A stretch of DNA of 64,000 nt from Cololabis saira. Lineage: Eukaryota > Chordata > Actinopteri > Beloniformes > Belonidae. The translations under genes were made by a program, and so were the position numbers. The stretch lies in NCBI RefSeq assembly GCF_033807715.1, contig NC_084590.1, positions 34,685,505 to 34,749,504 of the forward strand, written 5' to 3'. This document shows, in pieces, positions 17,401-29,135 of the stretch; position 1 is the first letter of the stretch; every line of letters starts with the position of its first letter. The notes beneath the pieces are model-generated. The model worked only from the letters and a program-made list of their open reading frames with translations. It was not told the DNA's origin and did not search any database.

Positions 17401-19260
17401 TAAATTTATCTGAATAGAACTTCAAATGTACAAAAAAGCTTGACATATCACTTCCTAATATTTAACAAAATTAAGCCTAAATGTAGATGAGGTTTTGCAT
17501 TCAGCAGCTTGTAGAAACACTATCAGCAGCATTAGCATAAATTCAGACTTTCATTACCTTAATTACTACATTTCAGTTTGACATCTGGACTTTTCTTTTG
17601 CAGTAATTATTGTAGATTTGCTTGCATGCTGGTGATCATTGTCTTTTTGTGTGGCCTAATTTCAACCACGCTGTAGCAATCTGACAAAGCCTTCACGTTT
17701 GACTCCGGTAATCCGATTACACTGGTATTACGCTGGCATACAGAGTTTTTACAGTTAACGAAAACTAAGACTACATTTGAACCTAACAGCTTGCACTTTA
17801 TTTTTCTAGTTAAAGGAAAATGAAAGAATAAATGGTTTTTGTACTGAAAGGCATCATAGATCCTTTTTTAATTCAAAAGTTAATACAGTACGTCAAAATC
17901 TAGGATTACTTAACTTGTTGATGTGCTTTTTAAATTCGCTAAAACTAAACAAAAAACACCTTAAAAACAGAAAATAAAAACTATTAAAAAATGTTAAACT
18001 ATTATAACTCTGCTGGTAAACAGATGCGTTCATGGTCGACTCAGAAACTGCACACATGGCTGCAAAAAAAACTCTTCAACCCTCTACCTCTCCCGTTAGG
18101 TGGAAGGTATTTCTGCACTGTGTTTTAAATTATTTTAATGTTTTGTAGTGCGTTACTGACAAACATCTCCAATTTGTTGTTGTCTGTCTAAAGAACACTG
18201 CTGCCATGCTGCCGTTAGTGAAAAGAAGCTTTCTTTTGGAAAGATCCCCAAACAAGCCATCCTTGTGCAGTCTTGTAATTGTCTGTCAGGAACTTGAACA
18301 TTTCTCAAATGAAGCTTGTGCTTTTTTTTTTTTTTTTTTTTTACAATTTCTGTGTGCATTGCATGGTTTAGCCTTCAGGTAAAGTCGCTGGGAAATCCAC
18401 TCCACAGAAGATTGGCAACCAACCTGAATATTTTCCACTTGTAAATTATTTTTCTGACTTTAGCACGGCGGACTCCAAATTGCTTGGAAACGGCATTACA
18501 TAGTCCCAGATTCATGCACAGCAACAGTTGCCTCTCCACTATCATTGTTGTTTTTCCATCTGTGTGTTAATACAAAACTTTCAATTGTTTATAGCACAAA
18601 CTGGCTACTTAGATTCTGAAATGTTGTGGACGCACTTTGAATTTCTGTGTGAATTTCTCACGCACTGCTCCTTCGTTTTGATTTAATTGTGGTTTAAAAA
18701 ATGTGTCCTGAGACACAAAACCTAAGAAATGAAAGAAGGTGTACTGAAGGCTGAATTCTAATACGCTGTGTCAGAACTGCAGCCTTCCTCTGATCCATCT
18801 GCAGTCTTCATCTCAAGGCTTCAAAGCACCTGCGCTGTTTGCTGCAAAGTATCATCACCCGGAGTTACCTGTAGGCGGAACACCATCCTCCTGGCATCCT
18901 GCATCTCCTTCTCCAGCTGCTCCTGGTGAGCATCCAGCTGCTCCTCCCAGGGCTTTTCCTCCTCCTGCCCATCGTGCCCCAGGGATGGACACAAGCCACA
19001 GAGAGCTACCTCCTCTGAGAAGAAAAGAGGAAAAGAGGGGATTTTCTTTCTCCTGACTGCATCAAACCTGGCTCTGAAAACATTGAAGTGCAGCCAACCA
19101 ACCTGGGGCAGATTTCTTCTCTGTCAGCTCACATTTCTCTTCCCAAAATTCCTCCTGGTTCTCAGACTCATCGTGGACTGGTTCTTCTACAGGGTTTTCA
19201 ATGGACTTGGTAATAACGTATTCCTCTTTGGGGGAGTGAGCAGGGCTGGCTGAGCTGAGA
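11484..19260 (-). CDS. dixdc1: DIX domain-containing protein 1 (coiled-coil-DIX1), 5'-partial or short isoform
   Basis: Scaffold of canonical Wnt signalling that pairs with Dishevelled/Axin through its DIX domain. Exons in transcript order: 19260-19103, 19014-18869, 17295-17206, 16958-16905, 16806-16756, 16523-16419, 16298-16245, 16147-16055, 13748-13671, 13261-13100, 12980-12914, 12309-12201, 11947-11839, 11567-11484. Phases agree throughout and give 452 residues to the stop. The central coiled coil spans [12 protein letters not shown] to [10 protein letters not shown]. The linker has [11 protein letters not shown]. The C-terminal DIX domain runs from [13 protein letters not shown] through [17 protein letters not shown] to [15 protein letters not shown]. 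This matches the C-terminal two-thirds of human DIXDC1. I found no exons for the N-terminal CH domain, so this may be the short form with an undetermined first exon. Introns carry a LINE with a nested MITE and a DNA transposon. Confidence 0.9.
14085..15850 (+). mobile_element. RTE/Rex3-like LINE, decayed, in a dixdc1 intron
   Basis: Opposite to dixdc1, in the 13749-16054 intron. The endonuclease end is visible ([19 protein letters not shown], then [10 protein letters not shown]), followed by reverse-transcriptase pieces ([60 protein letters not shown]). Frameshifts, stops and an internal deletion between the domains make it inactive. A 486-bp MITE interrupts it at 14743-15228. Clade assignment rests on remembered motifs. 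Confidence 0.7.
14743..15228. mobile_element. Harbinger-like MITE nested in the LINE, TSD TAA
   Basis: Ends are AGGCTCAGTTATGG and CATAATTCAGCCT. TAA lies on both sides (14740-14742 and 15229-15231), and removing the insert plus one TAA rejoins the reverse-transcriptase sequence. It belongs to the same family as 21379-21489 and 46768-46886. Confidence 0.75.
17320..18745. mobile_element. Possible non-autonomous DNA transposon in a dixdc1 intron
   Basis: The left end contains GAAAGTACACCCTCC, and the reverse complement of the right end contains GTACACCTTCTTTC, so the two look like imperfect terminal inverted repeats. The interior has no open frame of note. No target duplication was resolved. 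Confidence 0.4.
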
Positions 19261-21378
19261 CTTAAACAGATGGTGGAAATAGGCACGAATAAATGTGTTT
19301 ATATCCTGCCAAATGAACAGCAGTAAATAAACCTAAATACATAAAATGGAGATTTACTCTTTAATCACTCTCCGAGGAGCACCAAGTGGGAATTCATCTC
19401 ATCCGGGCAACATAGTTCAAACCAAATTTCATCTTAACACATAATGGCCATTAGAATACAGACTGGCAAGGAAACATAAATCTAAATAATAGCATTTATG
19501 AAATTGATGACTGAACAGATTTGAAACCTGCTGACAAAATACGCAACAGGAGCAGGCATGCATGCGACCCGGTCATTTTCCCACAGGAAATTCTTCGCAT
19601 ATTTGCTCTCCCTTTGGCCATAATTTCAAAACATCACTTTTTCATGGTGTTTCACTGAGCTGGCTGTCTTGCAGCTTAAAGAAGACGTGTTTGTGCTATC
19701 AGAAAGTATCTTTACCCAGCTGCCATGATCCTTCGAGGGAATCTGACACATCTACTACAATCTCTAACCTGAAGCATAATTATTGAGATTCCTTCTTTTT
19801 CTGGCTGAATGTCAAAATCCGTCCAGAAACTGTTGAAACATGTAAAAACTCTGCATTGACATTTAAAGAAAAAAAGTAACCAGAGCTCTTTGCCCTCCTC
19901 CCGAGGCTATAACTAAGAAGAAAAACAAAATAACTTTGGATGTACAGTAGCTGTATAGGCTGCATGTAGAAACAAAAGAATGTCCTGAGGGAATTTGGAT
20001 TTTTTAACAGTAAGAGTGTGAATAAAGCCCTTTGATGTCTGAAAGACTTTAGTCTGAAGTGTGTCAAACAAATACTAAGCTGCTATGTTGCAAATCTGCT
20101 TCCTGTTAAGATTTTAAAGAGTTTAAATCCTGCTCAGTGTCTTTGGTATGGTTACTTTTGTGAGGACTTTAGTCTTTGGAACTCTGAAAGCCTTTTATAG
20201 CTCAAGTAACACACTTTAAATTTGGTCTTGTTTTGCAACATTTTCTGGCATCGTTGTTTACTGAGAAGCATCTGATAGTGAGGTCCTTCCTGCATCTCCC
20301 CGGAGTTATTTCCCCAGGTCACATAAAAACATGAAGCTTGAGTCTTATCAGATGTTGTACTTATCCATAAATCCTTTCCCATAGTGGGAGAAGGAAGCAG
20401 CCTCCTGCTAATCTGGTCATTTCACATGATGACATTATTACAGTAGCCTCTATTATTGCCCAGGGGAGCAGTTTAAAGAAGTTTTAAGAACTATTTTAAA
20501 TGCTGACTGCTGATGGTGCACCAACATAGTACGTACACACAGATTTGTAACATATGGGTTGAGCAAGAGATTAAACCCTGCGTGGGATTTGAACAAGATG
20601 AGCCTCAGTATCTCAGATTAACTTCTTTTGATCAGCCGTGTTGGAAATTACTGAGTATTTTCGTTTTTTCTATCACTTAACCACCAAGCAGTTTAGAACG
20701 ATTTAATTACATATTAGGTATCAACATGTCCTTCTTCCACATGAAATCCATTTTTTAATTCCTCTATTTAATTTAAAAATTCCCTTCCTCTCTTTTTGGA
20801 AAGTTTGCAGACAAAAAGAATGCACAAAAACGCTTTAACTTTGTTCCTCTTCTCCAAATATCTCAAATCTCACATTTAAATTGTTGCTCAGTTTGGGAAT
20901 CATAGGGTTAAATATACAAAAAAGAAATGTTAAGTGATCAAAAGTAGCTACACCCCACCATTTTTCTTCAGTGAGATTGTTATACAGGTATTTATATACA
21001 GTGATATACAGTGAAATGGTGGGATATTAATGATTTATTATGATCAGTTTTGCACGTTTACTGAAGTATGAAAAGAGCATTAATATTGAACAAGTTATGT
21101 GCTTTCATTTAGCAGACATTTGTAGAATTGTAGAAAAGACTGGCTGTCTGGAGGATGGCTGATGTATGTCTTATAAATAAAAAGAAACAGAGGATAGCTT
21201 TCTAAAAATACTCCTACCATTGAAATGCTGTATTTTTAGACACTACTTGGAATAATAAAACAATGCATTTCTACGTAGTACTTTAAACGTAGTAATTTTA
21301 TCTGAATAACAACATGGGAGGACCAGTAATGGCTGTCAGATGGAGGTTGCTAAGCAATAGCTGCTCGGCTCCTACTGA
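19261..21378. other. Upstream side of dixdc1, nothing identified
   Basis: AT-rich non-coding sequence. I looked on the minus strand for the exon before 19260 and for CH-domain exons and found none. Confidence 0.5.
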
Positions 21379-21489
21379 AGGCTGATTTATGGTTCCGCGT
21401 TAGACCGACGTAGAGCCTACGCCGTAGGCTACGTCGTACCCAACGGCGTAGGCCCTGCGTCGATTTAACGCGGAGCCATAATTTAGGCT
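21379..21489. mobile_element. Palindromic MITE, same family as 14743 and 46768
   Basis: Starts AGGCTGATTTATGGTTCCGC and ends GGAGCCATAATTTAGGCT, so the whole 111 bp is close to one hairpin. Flanks are TGA and TTA, a diverged 3-bp duplication. Confidence 0.75.
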
Positions 21490-21781
21490 TTACACACAAC
21501 GGGACACACCCACACTTCCTGCACCTAAACACACAATAATAACCTGCACAGTTCGGGCTGCAGAGTCTTGTCCTGGAAAAGAAACACTTCTAGGACGAGC
21601 TAATCAAGTGAAAGTTCTGATTTTAGGTGTGATTTAAAGTATATCTGAAGCATATCGCTGATGAAAATAGCAGCCAGCTGGATTTTCTTGTTTTCTTTTT
21701 TTTTTTTTTTTACAGAGAAGAGAAATAAAATCAACATCTCTTACCATTTCATCTGTTTTGCCCCCATGCTGGTGTTTACAG

Positions 21782-22160
21782 GCTTAACCTCCCATCCGCT
21801 CCGAGCCCTGCATCTGGGTGATCCCCTGCTTCTCCGTCAGGACCATCGCCAGACGCAGCCAGAGGCGGCGGGGAGGGGAGCAGCCCTGGCTGCTGGAGTC
21901 TCCACGTCGCTCACTGCGTTCAATCACAAATAACAGCACGTTCAAATCCTCTCCAACAAAACATTCCTCCAACATAAAGCTCCAAATCCTAATGAAAACC
22001 CTCCCGGAACCCCCTATCCTCCCCTAAATCATACCGAGGCTGAGTCCAGGCTGGCAGATGTAGGGGTGATGGGGAGGGACGCAGGGAGAGAGGATTGGTG
22101 TTCAGCTACGCCAGCGACTGAAGTCTGCCTGGTTTCTCATTGCACCAGCCCGGTGGTTGA
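21782..22160 (-). promoter_or_regulatory. Candidate alternative first exon/promoter of dixdc1
   Basis: CpG-dotted segment upstream of the dixdc1 exons. On the minus strand an open stretch (21975 to about 21786) contains an ATG at about 21844 and ends in a donor-like GGGAG|GTTAAG. The phase at that donor is 1, but the exon at 19260 needs 2 bases, so a direct join is not supported. Kept only as a place to look for the short-isoform start. Confidence 0.2.
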
Positions 22161-22448
22161 GCTCACCAGCTCCCATTCACAAAACACAATGATTTTTGTT
22201 TCATGCGGACAAGAACTGATGCAGCCCTTGTGCATCTCTTTCACCCCTCTTTTTTTCTCTCTGCCATATGTTTTGCCTCTCTGCCCCCTCCTCCTCCTCT
22301 TCTGCTCGGCCGCACCGCCTTTGTATCTGTGATTTCTTCTTTCAGGGAGCGAGGATGTCAGACATGGCTCTGTCTGGGTGTGTTTACCCTCCCCCTGTCC
22401 CTCATTCCTCCTCCCTCCTTCACCCACTGCTATATCCTTTCACGAGAG

Positions 22449-22487
22449 GGAGGAGGAGGAGGAGGAGGAGGAGGAGGAGGAGGAGGA
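22449..22487 (+). repeat. (GGA)n purine tract
   Basis: About 13 GGA units, pure purine on +, able in principle to form triplex or quadruplex DNA. Confidence 0.95.
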
Positions 22488-22489
22488 CA

Positions 22490-24170
22490 GATTTTCTTCT
22501 TCTTTCTCATTTTTCTATGCTTCTTGTAAGCTGTGTCACTGCAGATACAACTAGAAATAGCACATGGATGCAAGCATTAGCATCAATGGTCTGAGTATTT
22601 TTCCACTCAAGAAGAAAAACATATGGGGGATTAATTACATGTTTACACAGTCAGAGGAAGTCGGGAGTTACTAGAATTAAACAGTATTTACGGAGAGATA
22701 ACATCTGCCTATAATCACAGCTCTACTTCACATCAGTCATTTTGTATTTTGAGCAAAAATAAAGATCAAACCATTAAAATTGAGTGTTGGCGTCATACAG
22801 TTCAAAAGCAGAAAGCAAACATTTTCTTTGACATGTGCTGCTCATGTCGAGTACCCCTCTGAAAGCTGTTTGAGATGAACACGCTGTCATTAAGCTGTTA
22901 CAGATGCTGCTGGTACCATCAGCACCACTGTGAAGGAGCCCTTCACGTGGCAGCTCGTGGCTCTGTCCAAAGCAAAATGACGGTCATAAATCCTCTGTGA
23001 GCACCATCCATGCATGCTTCGAGGGGCTACTTTGCTGCAGACCTATGAATATGTATGCAAAGCACCAGAATAATGCAGCTTTAGACTTAAGCAGAGAAAA
23101 AACAGCAGGGGCAAAGATAAGATTGTCACAGACTGGCTGCAAAAGGACACATATTTCTTTTTGAGTATGTTTACTGAGTATGGTGAGCCTTTGTTTTTCT
23201 ATGAAATACTCTGACACAGTTAAAAACCATACATCTACCTCTTAAATATAGAGCTACAAATAAACTGTTTTCAGTCATTTTATTTCCCTGTTGTGTCAGG
23301 AATTCCCATTTTTAATGATAACAGTATTGTGTCAAAACCAAAATTTGGTCTCACAATGGAAATGTGTAATTTCAATGCATTTAATAGTCTGACTCAGCCT
23401 GTCTGGCTGCATAAATTGTTAGTTAAGCCCTAAATCGCTGATTAAGTGTGCCTGCTGAGTGAGCCACATAGGAAGACTCATCATGCTTTATCCCGCTGTG
23501 AGGAAAAGTCCAAGATGGACTCAAATGTCTGAACATCTTTTATTTTCTGTATGCTCTGCAGTGATTTAATAATGACCTCAAACAAAATTATTTGCTGCTC
23601 TCATTTTGCTCTCTGTGAGCAAATATACACGCTATACAGTGAAATAGTAAGAATGCTGTCATTCCAGAGCAAGAGATCACTCACAGGCTCTATCTCATTA
23701 AAAGATTTAAAGACGGACATCCGGAGTTATCGTTTCAGCTGAAGCTGAAAGAGTCAAAGATAAACACAAGTTTAAGTTAAATCCTTCAGCCTTCATAATC
23801 TGTGTTTTCCTACTATAACACCACAGGAGCTCAGAGAGTAAATAACATCAGTGTAAAGAAAAAGAAAAAGAACAAGACAAGTAGACCCACTCACGAGTTT
23901 TCAACTATTACAGCCTCATATTTTCCATAATGTGGACAATGAATTTTATCCTCCTTCTCAAACATCATAGTAAAGATATGGAAGGCGTGTTTTACTGCAG
24001 GTGCGACTGAGAGGAATAACCTCAACAACCTGTAACTCTGTCACAATGCATGTGGGCATGCAAACATTATTGCATATCTGAGTAAAATATGAACAACTGG
24101 ATCCTCTACATCACAAATATCAGCATTTTTCAGAGTAATCCTCAAAACACAAACAGCTACAGATGAACTC
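22490..24170. other. Non-coding interval
   Basis: Short unrelated open frames only. I see no recognisable gene or repeat boundary. Confidence 0.5.
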
Positions 24171-24173
24171 ACA

Positions 24174-24850
24174 AAGATAAGATATCCTTTATTTTCTCCC
24201 TCAGTGGGGAAACTTATTTTGTTGTCAGCAGTACACTTAGCACACACATGCAGGGGAGGGGTAAAAAGACCGAAAAGTCAGAAATAAAAAATATATACAA
24301 AAAATACAAAAAGATACGTATAAAATATGTATAACCACAGGATATGAACAGTATATACAATTAAGAAACAGTGCAGAAAAACAGGTGGAGTGTTGTGAGG
24401 TAGACTGGCAGATTGGCAGATATTGCACATCTTATATTATTGCAGCAGATATTGCACATCTTATATTATTGCAAAGTTAGATGGGGGTGGGGGTGGGCTG
24501 GGGGTGATTAGTGCAAATATCACTCTGCTAGGGACAGTATCTTCCTCTGAGGCCCCCCAGCCTTCGTAAAGTTGCTTCTGCTCCCTCATGCACTTGTTTC
24601 TATTCCTCTCAGCATGACTTTGGTTGCTTTTGTTCAAATATTAAAAAGAGAAGGACAAACCCAGGGCCCTATCAGTGAAACAATAAAGTTCTGACGGACC
24701 GTGATGCCAACGAAGGGACTGAGAGAAACAGAATGTTTATTGTGAAGACTATAAGACTCACGCATGGATGATATAGAATCAGTGACTTTGCTGTTCAAAG
24801 CATGGAGGTGAAGTAATTTCATGACTGGGACCTCAGGAGGTAAGAAGAAA
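24174..24850 (-). mobile_element. Probable LINE-derived repeat, minus strand
   Basis: The left edge reads GATAAGATATCCTTTATT and then AGTGGGGAAA, the reverse of a common fish LINE 3' terminus. The rest is non-coding and the right boundary is a guess. Confidence 0.35.
24416..24473. repeat. Perfect tandem duplication of 29 bp
   Basis: 24416-24444 and 24445-24473 are identical (start GCAGATATTGCACATC, end TTATTGCA). Confidence 0.95.
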
Positions 24851-26717
24851 GGCTGTGTGTTGGAGGGACGGCAGGCAGGGAGCTAATTTGTAAATCAAAT
24901 GAGTTGATAAAATAAAGCAGATTGTTTGTGCGGTCACAATGGATTCTGACTGTGTCTGTCTGCCACGATGAATAAGTTACCAATGCTTTTTATTTCAGTG
25001 ACCTTCAAACAAATATTCATGAAGAGCCACTGATAGTATTTTGTTTCTGGAAATCACCTCCATTTTTAACTTCAGTTGCAATTCAGAGAGATCTAAATTT
25101 TCATATCCCTTTTCTGTTTTGGAAAAACAAAAACACATTTTGAGTTGTCTGTTATTAAAAGTCATATTTGCACATATTTGTGCATTTAAAAAACAACACA
25201 ATTTCACTCCAACCAAGGCTGAACAACTTTCAAAATATGCTAGTTTGAATTTAAAGTATCCAAGTTTAGTCACCTAGAAGAACAAGGTTGTTTGGCATTC
25301 AGTGGATGTTGGCAGAAAAATGAATTTATTCTAGTAAAATCTGAATTTAAATGAGTTCTCATACCTCGATAAAAAGTAGGCTCCTGCAGCTTTTGTTCCT
25401 CCACCAAAGAGAGGTGAAGCAGAGGTAAGAGATTTTTATCCTTGTCGGTTTGTTGACAAATAGTGCAAAAACTACATTGCTGAAATTCATTATACCTGGT
25501 GAAGAGTTGAAGCAAAACCAAAGAAAGAAGCCATTCAATTCTGTTGTCAATCTTTTTTATCAGACTTGGCAGAGGACGCACTTACTAGGCATTCATATTA
25601 GCCAGAAGCGTCCGGCCTTCTGTCAGTTGTTGACCATCATATAAACAGCTTATTCCTTTGGGGGGAAAAGAAATCAATAAGTGCATTTAATTACTTTGAT
25701 ATATCTGGTTGACATCTTATTTTAATACACTGGGGAGCAATTTTGTTTCAGTGAGATTTGAACCAGCTAATTATTTTACGTATTGCTAATTATTGCAGCT
25801 GAACAAGTTGTAGTTGATGACAAAGCAACAGCTTTAATTTAACTTATGTGGAAGCTAAATGGCATGTAGCTAATTAAAAAATACATTAAAAAAAACTAAA
25901 GCACACAAACAGTACACAATAGAGGGGTGGAGGGAAAAGAAAGCGCAACAAAGTCAATTTTCTTACATTAAAAATATAGAATTTGACATGATAGTAAAGG
26001 TCCGGCTGCACATCAAACTAAACTTTTTGCAATAAGACTGATTACAACATGTGCTGCAGCCGAGAAACCAAATTTGTGACGATAAAGAGTCCAGCTCTCA
26101 CAAAACAATCAAAAGACTGTTGCCTACGTTTACCACAAATGCATTAAAATGGCAAATTAATTCCTACAAACTGAAGTTAGTAGCAGACACAAGATGATTC
26201 AAACATGCCACCCTAAAATGGAAAAACAACCATACTAAGTAGTTAAAAACTAAAAAATGTGTTTCCCTCTGAGGACTGTACTTCACATTGTACAGAGTCT
26301 ACCTGCTTTAAGCTGGTGTCTTATTTGGGTCAGTTACAAGATTTTTATCAAGTCAAGAAAGGCAATACCTCGCTCGGCTCTTGAAAAAGCTAAAATTGGC
26401 AACACAGGGATCTTCTGGAACTGATGTAAATAAAATGTGCCCAGAATAACACCCTGTTTCTATATGTGTATGTCCTCTGTCGGTTTCTAAAACACATTAT
26501 CTTGTGTTTAAGAGAGAAGCATTTTCATGTGGATGGATGGAACTGAAACTGCGAAGCAATTTTTTTTTCCACCCCCAGTTTTGTGGAATATGCACATTGA
26601 GCAATTATTAGCCCAGCCTACCATACACATTCACCTGTCTCGTTCAAGACCATTTACACTGTTACAGAGGATAAATACATAAATGTATGGTATAATTAAC
26701 ACACAGAAACAGGTACA
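24851..26717. other. dixdc1-nkapd1 divergent intergenic sequence
   Basis: AT-rich non-coding DNA. Nothing recognised. Confidence 0.5.
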
Positions 26718-26891
26718 TACAGTACAGACCAAAAGTCTGTACTGTACACTGTCTGTACACCTTCTCATCATCATCATCATCATCATCATCCTTCGACTGT
26801 CGTCGAGATCCTAGATGTCACTTCCTTCCATCTACACTTTCCCATTCAAAAGAAATGGGGAAGTGTGTCCAAACTTTTGGTCTGTACTGTA
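26718..26891. mobile_element. Tc1/mariner-like MITE
   Basis: Terminal inverted repeats TACAGTACAGACCAAAAG and CTTTTGGTCTGTACTGTA with TA at both ends. A (CAT)n tract lies inside at about 26764-26790. Confidence 0.75.
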
Positions 26892-27289
26892 TCTATACAT
26901 ACACTGATCAGCCATGGCATTATGACCACTCACTTATGGTGCATTTCGTCCTTGTGCTACCAAAGGAGCTGTGGCCCATCAAGGTCTGAACAGAGAGTAT
27001 TTGGCTGTGTCGTGGAGTGTCTGGTTCCAGGATTTCAGCAGCAGATCCTTTGTGTCCTGTGGGTTGAGCTCTATCTGCCGTAGATCTGGATTGCTTTACA
27101 CAGATACCATCAGGTCCCATCAGATTGCTATCTTGGGAGCCTGGAGACCAAATGAACCTTTGACTTCTCATGTACTTTGAGAACTTCCTAAAAAAATGTT
27201 GAGCTATCTCCCATTAAGTCCCACTCTATATTTTCATACAAATTTAGCTGGCTGGAGAAACTGACCCCGTTTCCCACAGTTCCTGTGTA

Positions 27290-27611
27290 GTAATATTTTA
27301 TTTTATTCCCTAACTTGGAGTCATCTTTGACCAGAATTTGTCATTTCAACCACATATCAAAACTAGAATCCAATTCCTAATATTTCCAAAATCAGGAAAA
27401 TTCCTATTCCCAATATATGCAATTGTCTTTAAGCCTGAACTACTGCGGGCCATGACAGCACGCGAACCTATTCTATCATTGTTTTAACTTGTGTTTACTT
27501 TTATTTGTCATTTGTTTTCTGTATCTTTTTTTTCTTCCTGTGAAACACTTTGGGTTGCGCTTGTGCTTGGAAATGTGCTATATAAAATTAAACTACATTG
27601 AACTGAATTGA
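27290..27611 (+). mobile_element. Decayed L2-like LINE 3' fragment
   Basis: LGVIFDQNLSFQPHIKTRI is still readable, as in L2 reverse transcriptase. Downstream comes a tail with AATGTGCTATATAAAATTAA. Many stops. Confidence 0.55.
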
Positions 27612-27920
27612 ATGTCAATGTCAATGTCAATTTTATTTATATAGCACATTTAAAAACAACCGAGGTCGACCAAAGTGCTGTACAACAGTATACATTAAAA
27701 TAAAACAATACCAAAAGTACAAAGTACAGAAACAATGAAATCACTAATGTACTAGGATGATCAATAATATAGTAATAGAAAATAGACAGCAAAGAACAGA
27801 CACACAAAGTGCACAATCACTTCTCACAGATGTAGGCCACTATTTACCGTACACCAAAAGCCAATGAAAAGAAATACGTTTTCAAAGATGAGTTAAAAAT
27901 CTCTAGGGTCTGAGCAGATC

Positions 27921-28526
27921 TACAGGACTGTCTCAGAAAATTAGAATATTGTGATAAAGTTCTTTATTTTCTGTAATGCAATTAAAAAAAACAAAAATGT
28001 CATACATTCTGGATTCATTACAAATCAACTGAAATATTGCAAGCCTTTTATTATTTTAATATTGCTGATTATGGTTTACAGTTTAAGATTAAGATTCCCA
28101 GAATATTCAAATTTTTTGAGATAGGATATTTGAGTTTTCTTAAACTCTAAGCCATGATCAGCAATATTAAAATAATAAAAGGATTGCAATATTTCAGTTG
28201 ATTTGTAATGAATCCAGAATGTATGACATTTTTGCATTACAGAAAATAAAAGGACTGTATCTCCATCCATCCATCCATTATCTATACCCGCTTTATCCCT
28301 TGCGGGGTCACAGGGGTCTGCTGGAGCCTATCCCAGCTCATTTCAGGTGAGAGGCAGGGGTTACACCCTGGACAGGTCACCAGTCCATCACAGGGCCACA
28401 TATAAACACACAAACCATGCTCACAACCACACTCACACCTACGGGCAATTTAGAATGACCAATTAACCTAATATGCATGTTTTTGGACTTTATCTCAATA
28501 TTCTAATTTTCTGAGACAGTCCTGTA
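27921..28526. mobile_element. Tc1-type foldback MITE with about 150-bp arms
   Basis: Begins TACAGGACTGTCTCAG and ends CTGAGACAGTCCTGTA, with TA at both ends. The arms (about 27923-28080 and 28152-28524) pair along their length. The right arm is broken by another repeat at 28262-28490. Confidence 0.8.
28262..28490 (-). mobile_element. RTE-type LINE 3' tail nested in the foldback
   Basis: Starts with (CCAT)n and has GCGGGGTCACAGGGGTCTGC, GGACAGGTCACCAGTCC and ATTTAGAATGACCAATTAAC, a very common fish LINE tail read in reverse. GGACT borders both sides (28251-28255 and about 28487-28491), a likely target duplication. Confidence 0.65.
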
Positions 28527-28761
28527 ATATTCAGTGGCAAGCTATTCTTCATCTTAGGGGCAGCCATGACTGAAATTCTTTACAAAGTTAGACTTGTTAA
28601 CAAAAGGAAAGTATTTTCTTTTATTCCCAACCATATCTGTCTGTCTATCTGAATAGCCAAGTTTAAGTGTTGAATAAACCACGCCTCAACATTTCACTGG
28701 TTAGCATGTTGATTGACGGGTCGTTGGTCCAATCGGCATTGAGGTTGTCACCAAAATTCTG

Positions 28762-28999
28762 TGACGTAATTTCAGCGACGCATGCGCCCTGCAGCGGAAG
28801 TGCTAGAGTCGGCAGACTCTTTCAGCTGCTGTGTTTCTATTTGAATGCGACTCTTTTCTTAAATGGTACAGTGTGTACACGTTTACGACATGATGGCGTA
28901 CTTACTATAGTTTATTGGATAAACTGCCCGGAGTCGATTTTAAATAGATATCGTGTAGTATTGAAGTTAACGGTGGCAGCTATCGAGCTGGGCTAACAG
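28762..28999 (+). promoter_or_regulatory. nkapd1: nkapd1 promoter and non-coding first exon
   Basis: A CRE-like TGACGTAA (28762-28769), an NRF-1-type GACGCATGCGCC (28777-28788) and an ETS/GABP-type GCGGAAGTG (28794-28802) sit close together, typical of TATA-less housekeeping promoters. A transcribed exon probably follows and ends with CTAACAG|GTGAGT at 28999, joining the acceptor GTCTCAG at 29127. The start site is inferred. Confidence 0.65.
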
Positions 29000-29135
29000 G
29001 TGAGTGCTTGACTAATATCTTCCTCATGTGTTTATACGATAGTCAGTTCATTCTGTTCATTCTGTTTTTTTTAAACATTTATTATAAACGCCTCGTTAAG
29101 TCGGTGTGTGACTCCCATGTGTCTCAGGTGTCATC

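Larger units (their letters stand above)
27612..28690 (-). mobile_element. LINE-derived 3' repeat, split by a foldback element
   Basis: The left edge TCAATTTTATTTATATAGCAC is the reverse of a dispersed fish LINE 3' end. The same kind of sequence resumes after 28526 (GGCAAGCTATTC, then TTAGGGGCAGCCATGAC), so 27921-28526 is an insertion. Confidence 0.45.

Noticed and set aside
22137..22594. Pro/Ser- and Arg/Gly-rich short frames
   Set aside because: Low-complexity translations of a CT-rich and (GGA)n segment.
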